This document shows positions 16,119-22,736 of a DNA stretch of 64,000 nt, in pieces. The notes below the pieces were generated by a model. That model was not told the origin of the DNA. It ran no database searches and was given only the letters and a program-made list of their open reading frames with translations. The position numbers were made by a program, and so were the translations under genes. Source of the stretch: Flavobacterium celericrescens (GTDB lineage: Bacteria; Bacteroidota; Bacteroidia; Flavobacteriales; Flavobacteriaceae). The stretch lies in NCBI RefSeq assembly GCF_011392075.1, contig NZ_JAAJBV010000008.1, positions 52,295-116,294 on the forward strand, in the 5' to 3' direction. Positions within the stretch are counted from its first letter, which is position 1. Every line of letters starts with the position of its first letter.

Positions 16119-16583
16119 TTATAGACTTTCAAGATTGTCCCATTCATATTCAATTTTACTAATTTTCATATAATAGGGTATGAGAAACAATATTTCTAAT
16201 CTAATTGAAAATATAGAATCTTCTATTATAAATGGCATCAAAAACATTGAGATAATACAAATAAATATTCCTGCTAGAGAATCAATTTTACTCAAAATGA
16301 TTGCATTATCCTTTTCAAACCATAAAGAGTAGGCAGTAAATGCCTTAAATACCATTATTGCAACAATACAAATCCCAATTACAGAGATTGGTCTTGTTGT
16401 TTGTAAACCATAAAAAGACAAATCTGCCTGATTTCCAAATGCTCCATAAAGTAGGCTTAGAATTGCCATTACCCCCATAAACATAAAAATCCAACAAAAA
16501 ATTTTCATCCAAATAGGTAATAATTTCCTTCTAATAATTTTTTTTTCAAATTGATCAAATTGACTTTCGTTATTTATTTCCAT
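16119..16583 (-). CDS. Cassette gene: four-helix membrane protein, function unknown
   Basis: 154 aa from the ATG at 16583. After an amphipathic, basic N-terminus (FEKKIIRRKLLPIWMK) there are four hydrophobic helices, at about 26-48, 64-85, 98-118 and 122-142. No enzymatic motif. It resembles generic small inner-membrane proteins of Flavobacteria. It follows E4 closely; the opposite side has only a short AACATTTCTTGAAAAAGCAGTTAAC stretch (about 16611-16636), perhaps a collapsed repeat. Identity unknown. Confidence 0.5.
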   Translation of the reverse strand: MEINNESQFDQFEKKIIRRKLLPIWMKIFCWIFMFMGVMAILSLLYGAFGNQADLSFYGLQTTRPISVIGICIVAIMVFKAFTAYSLWFEKDNAIILSKIDSLAGIFICIISMFLMPFIIEDSIFSIRLEILFLIPYYMKISKIEYEWDNLESL

Positions 16584-16673
16584 AAACTTTAATTGTTGAT
16601 TACTTGTGTTAAAAACATTTCTTGAAAAAGCAGTTAACAAAAGTTATTTTTATCAAATACTTTGTTAATCTTT

Positions 16674-17172
16674 TTACTGTTTTATTGGTTCTCCATTTTT
16701 TATTTTAAATTCTCCAATAACTTTGTCTTTCCAATATATTTTGAAATGACCAGAGTCCTTTCTGGTTTTAAAAACAGGGAAATGAAAAGTAAAATTTAAC
16801 CCTTTTTTACTTTTAAAACTTTCAGGTACAATACCATTCTTTATCTCCATAATAAAAACGATAAAGTGATACTCCAGTAGGTCTGTAACGTACTTTATTT
16901 TCTACATCAACTATAGAGATATTATTAAAATCAATTGTTTTTTTACTTGAAAAGTCTTCAAATATTGCTGAGAAATAGACTAAAAATTTTGTTTCATCCG
17001 GATCATTAATATTTTTTGAGCATTCGAATTTAGCTCCTCCAAACATATTTGGTTCTACGCCATAACTTTTCAATTTAATCTCTACATCTTCAATCAATGG
17101 ATGCTTATATTGTGAGAAGCAAGAATTAATTAATAACAGATTGATTGTTAAAAAATAAAACAGATTTTTCAT
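16674..17172 (-). pseudogene. Cassette gene broken by a frameshift: secreted protein, function unknown
   Basis: The first reading frame (17172-16822, 116 aa) has a signal peptide (FYFLTINLLLINSCFSQ) and ends abruptly after RFYYGDKEWYCT. A one-base shift near 16830-16860 opens a second frame that continues in protein-like sequence, GIVPESFKSKKGLNFTFHF through HFKIYWKDKVIGEFKIK, to a TAA at 16674-16676. Together this makes about 165 aa. Either a real frameshift mutation or a sequencing error. It is in the cassette array but has no repeat copy directly downstream. Family not recognised. Confidence 0.55.
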
Positions 17173-17193
17173 AATATTATTTTGGATTATTTA

Positions 17194-17325
17194 ATGTTAG
17201 CTAGTATTTTGTGGTATTGCACCAACACCAAGCCATTACAAATATAACAAAACATTCCATTGAGCAGTGGATTTTCAACGAAATATCAAGAGGTAAGCAT
17301 TGAGGTAAACTGTTGTTATGGGATG
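17194..17325 (-). repeat. attC-like element E5, deleted on one side
   Basis: It keeps the TTGCACCAACACCAAGCC and CCATTACAAATATAACAAAA blocks, but the GGCTTGCTCTC part is missing and the central hairpin is disrupted (GGATTTTCAACGAAATATC). The right boundary is GTTATGGGATG (17315-17325). Confidence 0.6.
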
Positions 17326-17328
17326 TTT

Positions 17329-17805
17329 TTAAAATAATTCTGTTAATATTTCTTTTACTTTTTTTGATTCATAATTAAATCCACTTATCATAAATAAATA
17401 TCCAAATATAATAGGGACTGAACTCCAGAAGATTGATTCATAATTAATTTTTGGACTTTCTATTTGGTCATTTAAAACAATAAATAAAATAACACCAGTA
17501 ATTAAAAACCATAAAATCATGAAAACATTTGTAAACATTGTCATACGGAGAGTTAATTTGATGACTATTGTATTTTTATCACCTTGCTCAATTTGTCCTA
17601 AAACAATTGGATAGAATGAATTTCTATAATTTAAAATTCGATTTATTTCAAAACTGTCATATTTTACAATTCCTTCCAATTTTTTATCAGTAGTTTTTGT
17701 TCTAAAATAAATGCGATTTTCAGTTTCATTAGACAATTTTTCAATAATAGTTTCTTTAGGTAAAAAACTGATGATATTAATTTTGTCAAAAGGAATTAGT
17801 CTCAT
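17329..17805 (-). CDS. Cassette gene: membrane protein with N-terminal cytoplasmic domain, function unknown
   Basis: 158 aa from the ATG at 17805 (a TTG two codons earlier is less likely). An N-terminal strand-rich domain (about 1-88, opening MRLIPFDKINIISFLP, with the motif NYRNSFYPIVLGQI) precedes two close membrane helices (about 92-114 and 127-146). I have seen similar proteins of this layout in many bacteria without an assigned function. Downstream boundary GTTATGGGATG does not match the upstream boundary (TTATTTTAAC), so the unit is a rearranged cassette. Confidence 0.5.
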   Translation of the reverse strand: MRLIPFDKINIISFLPKETIIEKLSNETENRIYFRTKTTDKKLEGIVKYDSFEINRILNYRNSFYPIVLGQIEQGDKNTIVIKLTLRMTMFTNVFMILWFLITGVILFIVLNDQIESPKINYESIFWSSVPIIFGYLFMISGFNYESKKVKEILTELF

Positions 17806-17824
17806 TCGCAAAGTTTCTACAAGG

Positions 17825-17966
17825 TTATTTTAACGTTCTACGACTTGCTCTCAGTGGCGTTGAACCAACACCAAGCCATTACAAATATAACAAAACATTC
17901 CATTCAGCAGTGGATTTTCCGTAGGAAAATCCGGAAGTAGCCATTGAAGTAAAGTGCCATTAACAG
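17825..17966 (-). repeat. attC-like element E6
   Basis: Canonical interior: TTCTACGACTTGCTCTCAG, the invariant block, and the nine-base stem GGATTTTCC / GGAAAATCC with GTA loop. The right core is altered (GCCATTAAC in place of CGCTGTTAnn), which should weaken recombination. Confidence 0.75.
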
Positions 17967-17972
17967 TAGGCT

Positions 17973-18377
17973 TTATATTAAAATAAAAGGTTTATCCCTG
18001 ATGATTATCTTTTTTCTGAGATATACATATTTTGGTTTAATACCATCAATTTCTAATAATGATTTGGATAAAACTCTTTCTTTTGAATCTTTTATTTGAA
18101 TAAAATAATTCCCTTTGTGAAGTTCTAAATTTAGTGATTTAGTTTTGTAATGTTCATTGCTGTAATCCAAATTTTTTATTGCTTCAGAGTCAATTATTAA
18201 GGAATCATTAATTAAAATTTTATAATAAGAGCTTGATATATATTGAAATTCTAAAAACACATTTGGATTGCTTCTTGAATAATTTCGTTGAACAAAATAA
18301 AACAATAATATAATAGCAATAGATAAAACTGCTACTATAATTGTCATGTGATATGTCAGTTTACTATTTTTTTTCAT
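17973..18377 (-). CDS. Cassette gene: single-pass membrane-anchored protein, function unknown
   Basis: 134 aa. One N-terminal membrane anchor (TIIVAVLSIAIILLFYFV, about 12-30) and an extracytoplasmic beta-rich domain (FLEFQYISSSYYKILINDS, SLNLELHKGNYFIQI) that looks like a small carbohydrate- or peptidase-regulatory-like sandwich. No catalytic motif. Located between E6 and E7; neither boundary shows a matching private inverted repeat, so this cassette is probably fixed. Confidence 0.5.
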   Translation of the reverse strand: MKKNSKLTYHMTIIVAVLSIAIILLFYFVQRNYSRSNPNVFLEFQYISSSYYKILINDSLIIDSEAIKNLDYSNEHYKTKSLNLELHKGNYFIQIKDSKERVLSKSLLEIDGIKPKYVYLRKKIIIRDKPFILI

Positions 18378-18381
18378 ACGA

Positions 18382-18519
18382 AATGTTTTGAAAGCTTATT
18401 CTCATTAGCATTGTACCAACACCAAGCCATTACAAATATAACAAAACATTCCATTCAGTTGTGGATTTTCTTACGGAAAATCTGGAAGTAGTCATTGAAG
18501 TAAAGCGCTGTTATAAACA
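18382..18519 (-). repeat. attC-like element E7, left boundary decayed
   Basis: The left side is worn (GAAAGCTTATTCTCATTAGCA for GGCTTGCTCTCAGTGGCA). The central stem persists with a changed loop (GGATTTTC-TTAC-GGAAAATC), and the right boundary GTTATAAACA (18510-18519) perfectly matches TGTTTATAAC at 19235-19244. Confidence 0.7.
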
Positions 18520-18520
18520 G

Positions 18521-19216
18521 TTATTTTTTAATCATTGTTTTTCTAACATGGTCAATGTTGAAATAAAAATTCACCTGTTTGTCTTCAACGGTTGCTTCTA
18601 AGATATCAATAAAATATCCGTTTTCGTCATATCCTGAACCCATACTGCCAAGTTTGAATTTACAAAAATATTTAAGAAAATATTGCCCGTCTTTCGGACC
18701 TAAAGAAAAGAAAGGTTCTTTTATATTTACTCCAGTTTTTGAAGAACTTGAAAACATAGCATTGTAGATTTTACTAGTTCTTTCCATCAACTTATTGTCC
18801 ATTTCGTGATTTCCAATTTTGCCATAAGCATATGCTAATTCTCTCAATACCTTAATCATAAATGGATTTTTTAAAAGCGCTTTATTTCCATAATCAATTG
18901 CTTCTTGGAATTTACCTTCTTCATTTAAATCATATATTTCTTTATCAGTGATAAGAATATCCATATAAGGATTAAAATTTTCATTATCAGAAAAACCAAT
19001 TAATAATGTTAAGACCTCGAAATTAGTTTGGGTTTCATCATTAGTGAATTTTTTTAATTGTTTTGAATATGAATATTCACTTTTCTCATTTTTTGTTTCT
19101 TTAAGTATCAATTCATAATGTTTTTTATAATTGAACTGTTTGATTGTATCCAAAGGTGATTGTGAATACAAAAATGAACTAACTACTAAAAGTAAAACAG
19201 TGATTTTTAATTTCAT
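18521..19216 (-). CDS. Cassette gene: secreted DUF4919/TPR-like protein
   Basis: 231 aa with a signal peptide (ITVLLLVVSSFLYSQ). A TPR-like helical region (about 95-150: EGKFQEAIDYGNKALLKNP, then LRELAYAYGKIGNHEMDNK) is followed by SSSSKTGVNIKEPFFSLGPKDGQYFLKY, which fits DUF4919. Role unknown; periplasmic or surface location. It is flanked by the private inverted repeat GTTATAAACA / TGTTTATAAC, hence an intact cassette with E7 downstream. DUF assignment fairly likely. Confidence 0.65.
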   Translation of the reverse strand: MKLKITVLLLVVSSFLYSQSPLDTIKQFNYKKHYELILKETKNEKSEYSYSKQLKKFTNDETQTNFEVLTLLIGFSDNENFNPYMDILITDKEIYDLNEEGKFQEAIDYGNKALLKNPFMIKVLRELAYAYGKIGNHEMDNKLMERTSKIYNAMFSSSSKTGVNIKEPFFSLGPKDGQYFLKYFCKFKLGSMGSGYDENGYFIDILEATVEDKQVNFYFNIDHVRKTMIKK

Positions 19217-19234
19217 TTTGTCATTTTTTATAAT

Positions 19235-19378
19235 TGTTTATAACGTTCTGCGCCTTGCCCTCAGCAACATTGCACCAACACCAAGCCATTACAAATATAA
19301 CAAAACATTCCATTCAGCAGCGGATTTTCCTACGGGAAATCCGGAAGTAGCCATTGAAGCAAACCGCTGTTGTAGCAT
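19235..19378 (-). repeat. attC-like element E8 (canonical)
   Basis: From TGTTTATAAC (19235-19244) to GTTGTAGCAT (19369-19378). Central stem GGATTTTCC / GGGAAATCC (one wobble) with a TAC loop; inner boxes GCGCCTTGC and GCAAACCGC pair with two mismatches. Confidence 0.8.
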
Positions 19379-19383
19379 GTTTT

Positions 19384-20034
19384 TTAAAATAATTTGAAAT
19401 AGAAATTTAAACGAATTGAAGGTTTCCATTCTGAAGATTTCTTGTTTTCAATATTTTCAATTAAATTTTCATTAACATAAAGCAAATAATTCTCATTTTT
19501 AAATCTTCTCGAAATACCAATATTAAAATCAATTCCAATTTTATCATTATTTGGATTAAATGAAAAATGATAACCTAAGGCAGTACCAATATCGTCAAAT
19601 TTATAGTTTCCTGAAATTCTTGTATTGTCGGAATATTCTAAATCAGCATCGTTTTTCAATTTTCGAGAAGTATGCTTATAATACAATGAAAGGTAAAATC
19701 TATCAAATTCCGATTTACTTTTGAAAGGTTGAAAATAAAACCTATAATCACCCAAATAAGTTAATGATTGTTCTGTACCATAAATGCCTGTGTTTTGATC
19801 ATCTGGCGTGTCATATTCTTTCCATTCTTGAAAATATATATAATCTATTCCGAAAGAGTGATTTTTAATAAATTCATATTCAATACCTAAAGTTCCGTTA
19901 AGAATCCAATTATCTTCTATTATAGGGGCGCCTAAAACTTTTCCCCTCAAGAATAAATTTTTCTTCTGTTGACAAAAGGCAAAAGATGATAATGTTAAGG
20001 CGAAAATTAAAAGAAATAATTTAATGTTTGTCAT
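19384..20034 (-). CDS. Cassette gene: outer-membrane-like beta-barrel protein
   Basis: 216 aa with a signal peptide (LFLLIFALTLSSFAFCQ). The mature part is a series of amphipathic strands rich in Tyr/Phe (GIEYEFIKNHSFGIDYIYF, YRFYFQPF, FYLSLYYKHTSR) and ends in the aromatic strand RLNFYFKLF, a good C-terminal outer-membrane barrel signal; probably an 8-10-stranded barrel (OmpW/porin-family-like). It is flanked by the private repeat GTTGTAGCAT / ATGCTACAAC. Function unknown. Confidence 0.6.
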   Translation of the reverse strand: MTNIKLFLLIFALTLSSFAFCQQKKNLFLRGKVLGAPIIEDNWILNGTLGIEYEFIKNHSFGIDYIYFQEWKEYDTPDDQNTGIYGTEQSLTYLGDYRFYFQPFKSKSEFDRFYLSLYYKHTSRKLKNDADLEYSDNTRISGNYKFDDIGTALGYHFSFNPNNDKIGIDFNIGISRRFKNENYLLYVNENLIENIENKKSSEWKPSIRLNFYFKLF

Positions 20035-20045
20035 TTTTTTAAAAT

Positions 20046-20188
20046 ATGCTACAACGTTCTATGACTTGCTCTAAGCAACATTGCACCAACGCCAAGCCAT
20101 TACAAATATAACAAAACATCCATTCAGTAGAGGATTTTTCACAGGAAAATCTGGTAGTGGCCATTGAAGTAAAGCGCTGTTAGCTACC
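20046..20188 (-). repeat. attC-like element E9
   Basis: From ATGCTACAAC (20046-20055) to GTTAGCTACC (20179-20188). Slightly diverged interior (GCGCCAAGCC variant GCCAAGCC, stem GGATTTTTC / GGAAAATC with changed loop), otherwise the same layout as E3, E6, E8 and E11. Confidence 0.75.
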
Positions 20189-20194
20189 GTTTTT

Positions 20195-21007
20195 CTATTC
20201 AACATAGTTTTTAGGTTCATAAGTTACTCTTGCAAAATTCTTTTTAAGCAATTCTGTTTTTATTATATTTCCTGTTTTCTTATCTATACAATTTCTCCAA
20301 ATTTCATTTTGGCGAAAAAATTGATTTTCTATTTTAATAAATTTATGATTTTCCTCAAAAATATGGTACGATAATTCTAAATCTTTATTTACCCTAAGTT
20401 CTCCTTCAAGATATTTATCAGTTGTCCATAATTTAATTTGAAACGTATCTTTTGTATTGTTAGTGAATTGAAAATCAATATAATTGTAAAAGATTGCAGC
20501 TCCACTTCCAAAAGGTAATACTCTTCCTTCATCAGGAAATGGGTCAAAAGAGTGATTTGATTTTTGTATTATTGTTAATGGGCTATGCATTACCAACCAA
20601 TGTATCATATTCGAAATTTGACAAATACCTCCACCAATTCCTGCTCTCGCTTCTCCAAATGATAGTTCCATTCCAAGTAAATATCCTTTTCTTTTTGTTG
20701 GAAGTCCAACAAGTTTACAAAATGAAAAAGTTTCGCCTGGTTTAATTAAAATTCCATCTAATTGATTTACTGCGATTTTAAGATTTGTTACTTTGTTGAG
20801 TTGCAGTTGCTCATTACTTTCTCCAAGTTTTCTTAATAAAACGGACTGATGTTTTTTAACTCTAAACGATAATTTTTCAGATGTACGTTTGTCAGCATAT
20901 TTTTTATTGTCAAAATACCAGTCGCAATAACGTCTTATTCGTCTTGTCCAAACGGCTAAAAAATATAAAATGGGATGTTGTTGACTTAATAATTTTCTTT
21001 GTTTCAT
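20195..21007 (-). CDS. Cassette gene: VanW family protein
   Basis: 270 aa, cytoplasmic. It carries the VanW core: LKIAVNQLDGILIKPGETFSF (about 75-95), the signature GIGGGICQISNMIHW (about 123-137) and NHSFDPFPDEGRVLPFG. VanW proteins occur beside vancomycin-resistance genes and widely elsewhere; their activity is not established. It is flanked by GTTAGCTACC / GGTAGCTAAC, an intact cassette ending in E9. As cargo it is unusual in being a recognisable family with relatives in Firmicutes, suggesting transfer. No van genes are present here. Confidence 0.8.
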   Translation of the reverse strand: MKQRKLLSQQHPILYFLAVWTRRIRRYCDWYFDNKKYADKRTSEKLSFRVKKHQSVLLRKLGESNEQLQLNKVTNLKIAVNQLDGILIKPGETFSFCKLVGLPTKRKGYLLGMELSFGEARAGIGGGICQISNMIHWLVMHSPLTIIQKSNHSFDPFPDEGRVLPFGSGAAIFYNYIDFQFTNNTKDTFQIKLWTTDKYLEGELRVNKDLELSYHIFEENHKFIKIENQFFRQNEIWRNCIDKKTGNIIKTELLKKNFARVTYEPKNYVE

Positions 21008-21023
21008 GGTGTCGTTCTGAAAT

Positions 21024-21195
21024 GGTAGCTAACGTTAGAAGGCTTCACGTCTGTTGCTGCTGCAAGCACGAACCAAACAAACCTACGAAATTTCTTTTGA
21101 AAACTAAAATTGTTGACGCCAGATTACTCTCCACGAAGACGAAAATAGCAAGCGCAAGCCCTGCAATAGCGTTAAACCATTGTTAGTGGCTGGCA
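21024..21195 (-). repeat. attC-like element E10, unrelated internal sequence
   Basis: The boundaries obey the same rule (GGTAGCTAAC at 21024-21033; GTTAGTGGC from 21182), but the interior is different: AGAAGGCTTCACGTCTGTTG, CTGCTGCAAGCACG and AGCAAGCGCAAGCCCTGC, with higher GC and none of the AAGCCATTACAAATATAA block. It appears to be an attC-like site of another lineage, captured with the HAD gene. Confidence 0.6.
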
Positions 21196-21196
21196 T

Positions 21197-21829
21197 TCAT
21201 TCATAATCCTCAATGAATTTTATCAACTGTTGATAATCTGTAATCCTTATTAAATCAGTTCGGTGACTGTTAAATAGTAACTTGTCATACATAATTGCTT
21301 TTATTCCTAATTCTTTAGCTGCTTGTATTTCTGAATTTTGGTCATCACCAACTACTATCAAATCATTGGGTTGATATTGATGACTTTCCATTATATCAGC
21401 AAAAACTTCCTTTTTCGTTTTATTGTTTTTCTGTGGGTCTATGATGTAAATTTCATTGAAATCATCTTTTATTCCCAAATTTTTGATTTTACCTTCTTGC
21501 ATTTTTGTAAATCCAACTGTCACCAAAAATTTATCACAGTCTATTTTTTTTGTAGAAATATAATCTTCAAATGTGGTCATTCTCATATCAACAGTCAATT
21601 CTTTAAGTATTTCTAATCCTTTTTTAATCAATGTTTCTGAAAGTTGATATTCAGCAGCAACCTTCTGAAATGGTTTTCTCATAATATCCTTTTTTATACT
21701 TTCAAGCTTATCAACTAAGTCAGGCTCGTTCTGTAAAAGATTAAATAAAGGTTCAAACAATTTATCACCAATTGAATAAACTGAATAAATCGTGTTGTCT
21801 AAATCAAAGATTATTGCTTTAAATTTCAT
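21197..21829 (-). CDS. Cassette gene: HAD-family hydrolase
   Basis: 210 aa. HAD motifs are all present: I FDLDNTIY (nucleophile D9, acid D11), II VTVGFTK (T near 107), III a Lys near 138 (NKTKKEVF) and IV IVVGDDQNSEI. A helical cap lies between I and II. Likely a phosphatase on a small phosphorylated metabolite, of the YjjG/PGP-like type; the substrate is unknown. It is flanked by the private repeat GTTAGTGGC / GCCACTAAC and is followed by the heterologous element E10, so it probably entered the array from another cassette pool. Confidence 0.8.
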   Translation of the reverse strand: MKFKAIIFDLDNTIYSVYSIGDKLFEPLFNLLQNEPDLVDKLESIKKDIMRKPFQKVAAEYQLSETLIKKGLEILKELTVDMRMTTFEDYISTKKIDCDKFLVTVGFTKMQEGKIKNLGIKDDFNEIYIIDPQKNNKTKKEVFADIMESHQYQPNDLIVVGDDQNSEIQAAKELGIKAIMYDKLLFNSHRTDLIRITDYQQLIKFIEDYE

Positions 21830-21858
21830 TTGTTAATTTTTATATATTTGCCATGCTT

Positions 21859-22001
21859 GCCACTAACGTTCTGCGGCTTGCTCTCAGTGGCGTTGCACCA
21901 ACACCAATCCATTACAAATATAAAAAAACATTCCATTCAGCAGCGGATTTTCCGTAGGAAAATCCGGAAGTAGCCATTGAAGTAAAGCGCTGTTGCCAGT
22001 A
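21859..22001 (-). repeat. attC-like element E11 (canonical)
   Basis: From GCCACTAAC (21859-21867) to GTTGCCAGTA (21992-22001). It has GTTCTGCGGCTTGCTCTCAG, the invariant block and the full nine-base central stem with GTA loop. It is the repeat nearest to the right end of the array. Confidence 0.8.
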
Positions 22002-22005
22002 GTAT

Positions 22006-22686
22006 TTATTTCAGCGTTAATATTCTATTCAGTTCCTTTTTTATTCCGTTTTCTTGATATTGGACAATTTTAATTTTAGAATTCTTAATTTCAATTTTGT
22101 CAATGATATCATAGATTTGACCAATTCCACGATTCCAGTCTTTTGGCAAATTTACTTTGTCTTTTTTTTGGCTGTCAGTTTCTATAATTATTAAGTTTAA
22201 AGAATTATAATTGTTTTGCTCAACTGAAATATATAAATTCCGATTGTCTGTTTTATAATCTGCATGTTTTATTTCAGGATAATATTCGATTGGCATTACG
22301 ATTGGTTTTTCCGATTCCGTATTAAAAATCAACACATACCTACAATTAGTTCCGCAACCGTTTATTAAAGCAAAACTTTTTTCTGTTATCCACTCAATTT
22401 GATTTGTGAACGGAATTCCGAGCATTTGATATTCCTCTGTTCTTAAATCAATTTTATGTTTTTTGTTTTCGTTTCCATATTCAGCTGTCAGATTTTGCCA
22501 ATCATTTTCGGGTTTTGAATAGATTTTTAAGAATTTACCATTTGAAATTGTATCAATCCAAAAAATTGTTTCACTTTTCTCCGTCAGTTGAGTTTTAGTT
22601 TCCGTTTTTGCTAAATTCAGATTTTTCTCTTTTTGATTACAACCAAAAAAAGTCAGAATTATCAATATTAACGGTATTTTTTTCAT
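22006..22686 (-). CDS. First cassette gene: lipoprotein, function unknown
   Basis: 226 aa. Lipoprotein signal MKKIPLILIILTFFGC, lipidated Cys 16. The mature protein is beta-rich, with an internal GCGTNCRYVLIF cysteine pair (about 103-115) and a final segment DIIDKIEIKNSKIKIVQYQ. It is flanked by GTTGCCAGTA / TACTGGCAAC. The ATG lies only 2 bp from the boundary repeat (22689-22698), so the ribosome-binding region must come from boundary or upstream DNA. By orientation it is the promoter-proximal cassette. No family recognised. Confidence 0.6.
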   Translation of the reverse strand: MKKIPLILIILTFFGCNQKEKNLNLAKTETKTQLTEKSETIFWIDTISNGKFLKIYSKPENDWQNLTAEYGNENKKHKIDLRTEEYQMLGIPFTNQIEWITEKSFALINGCGTNCRYVLIFNTESEKPIVMPIEYYPEIKHADYKTDNRNLYISVEQNNYNSLNLIIIETDSQKKDKVNLPKDWNRGIGQIYDIIDKIEIKNSKIKIVQYQENGIKKELNRILTLK

Positions 22687-22736
22687 ATTACTGGCAACTA
22701 GTAAATACCATCAAATATATACAACTTTTTTAAGAA

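Larger units (their letters stand above)
13689..22698 (-). mobile_element. Integron-like gene-cassette array without a visible integrase (CALIN-like)
   Basis: About 9 kb hold twelve genes, all on the minus strand, separated by eleven ~135-170 bp structured repeats (E1-E11, listed separately). Each complete unit, read on the minus strand, is: GTT + private 7-mer, short leader, one ORF, then the complementary private 7-mer + AAC, then the repeat. Perfect private inverted repeats are visible for seven units, for example GTTATAAGCC/GGCTTATAAC and GTTGTAGCAT/ATGCTACAAC. This is the logic of integron cassettes, where the start of a cassette complements the R'' box at its end. The stop codons lie within 0-10 bp of the boundary. 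No tyrosine recombinase or attI occurs in the window. The interpretation is inference from structure; the repeats themselves are directly visible. Confidence 0.7.

Noticed and set aside
15971..16162. Plus-strand ORF beginning MAYNVLRLALSGIAPTPS, and a similar one at 19131-19397
   Set aside because: Both are translations of the attC-like repeats E4 and E8; the matching peptide pattern comes from repeated DNA, not from a gene.
20195..21007. VanW gene as sign of a vancomycin-resistance cluster
   Set aside because: No vanH, vanA/B or vanX genes nearby, and the gene is an isolated cassette.
20881..21186. Plus-strand ORF across the VanW gene start and E10
   Set aside because: It overlaps a well-supported VanW gene antisense and a repeat element; composition not protein-like.
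13689..22001. Repeats as MITEs or insertion-sequence remnants
   Set aside because: No target-site duplication, no transposase nearby, and the private inverted repeats pair the two ends of a gene unit, not the two ends of a repeat.
13689..22001. Repeat array as CRISPR or as tRNA/rRNA spacers
   Set aside because: Spacers are whole genes of 400-900 bp and no tRNA or rRNA signature is present.
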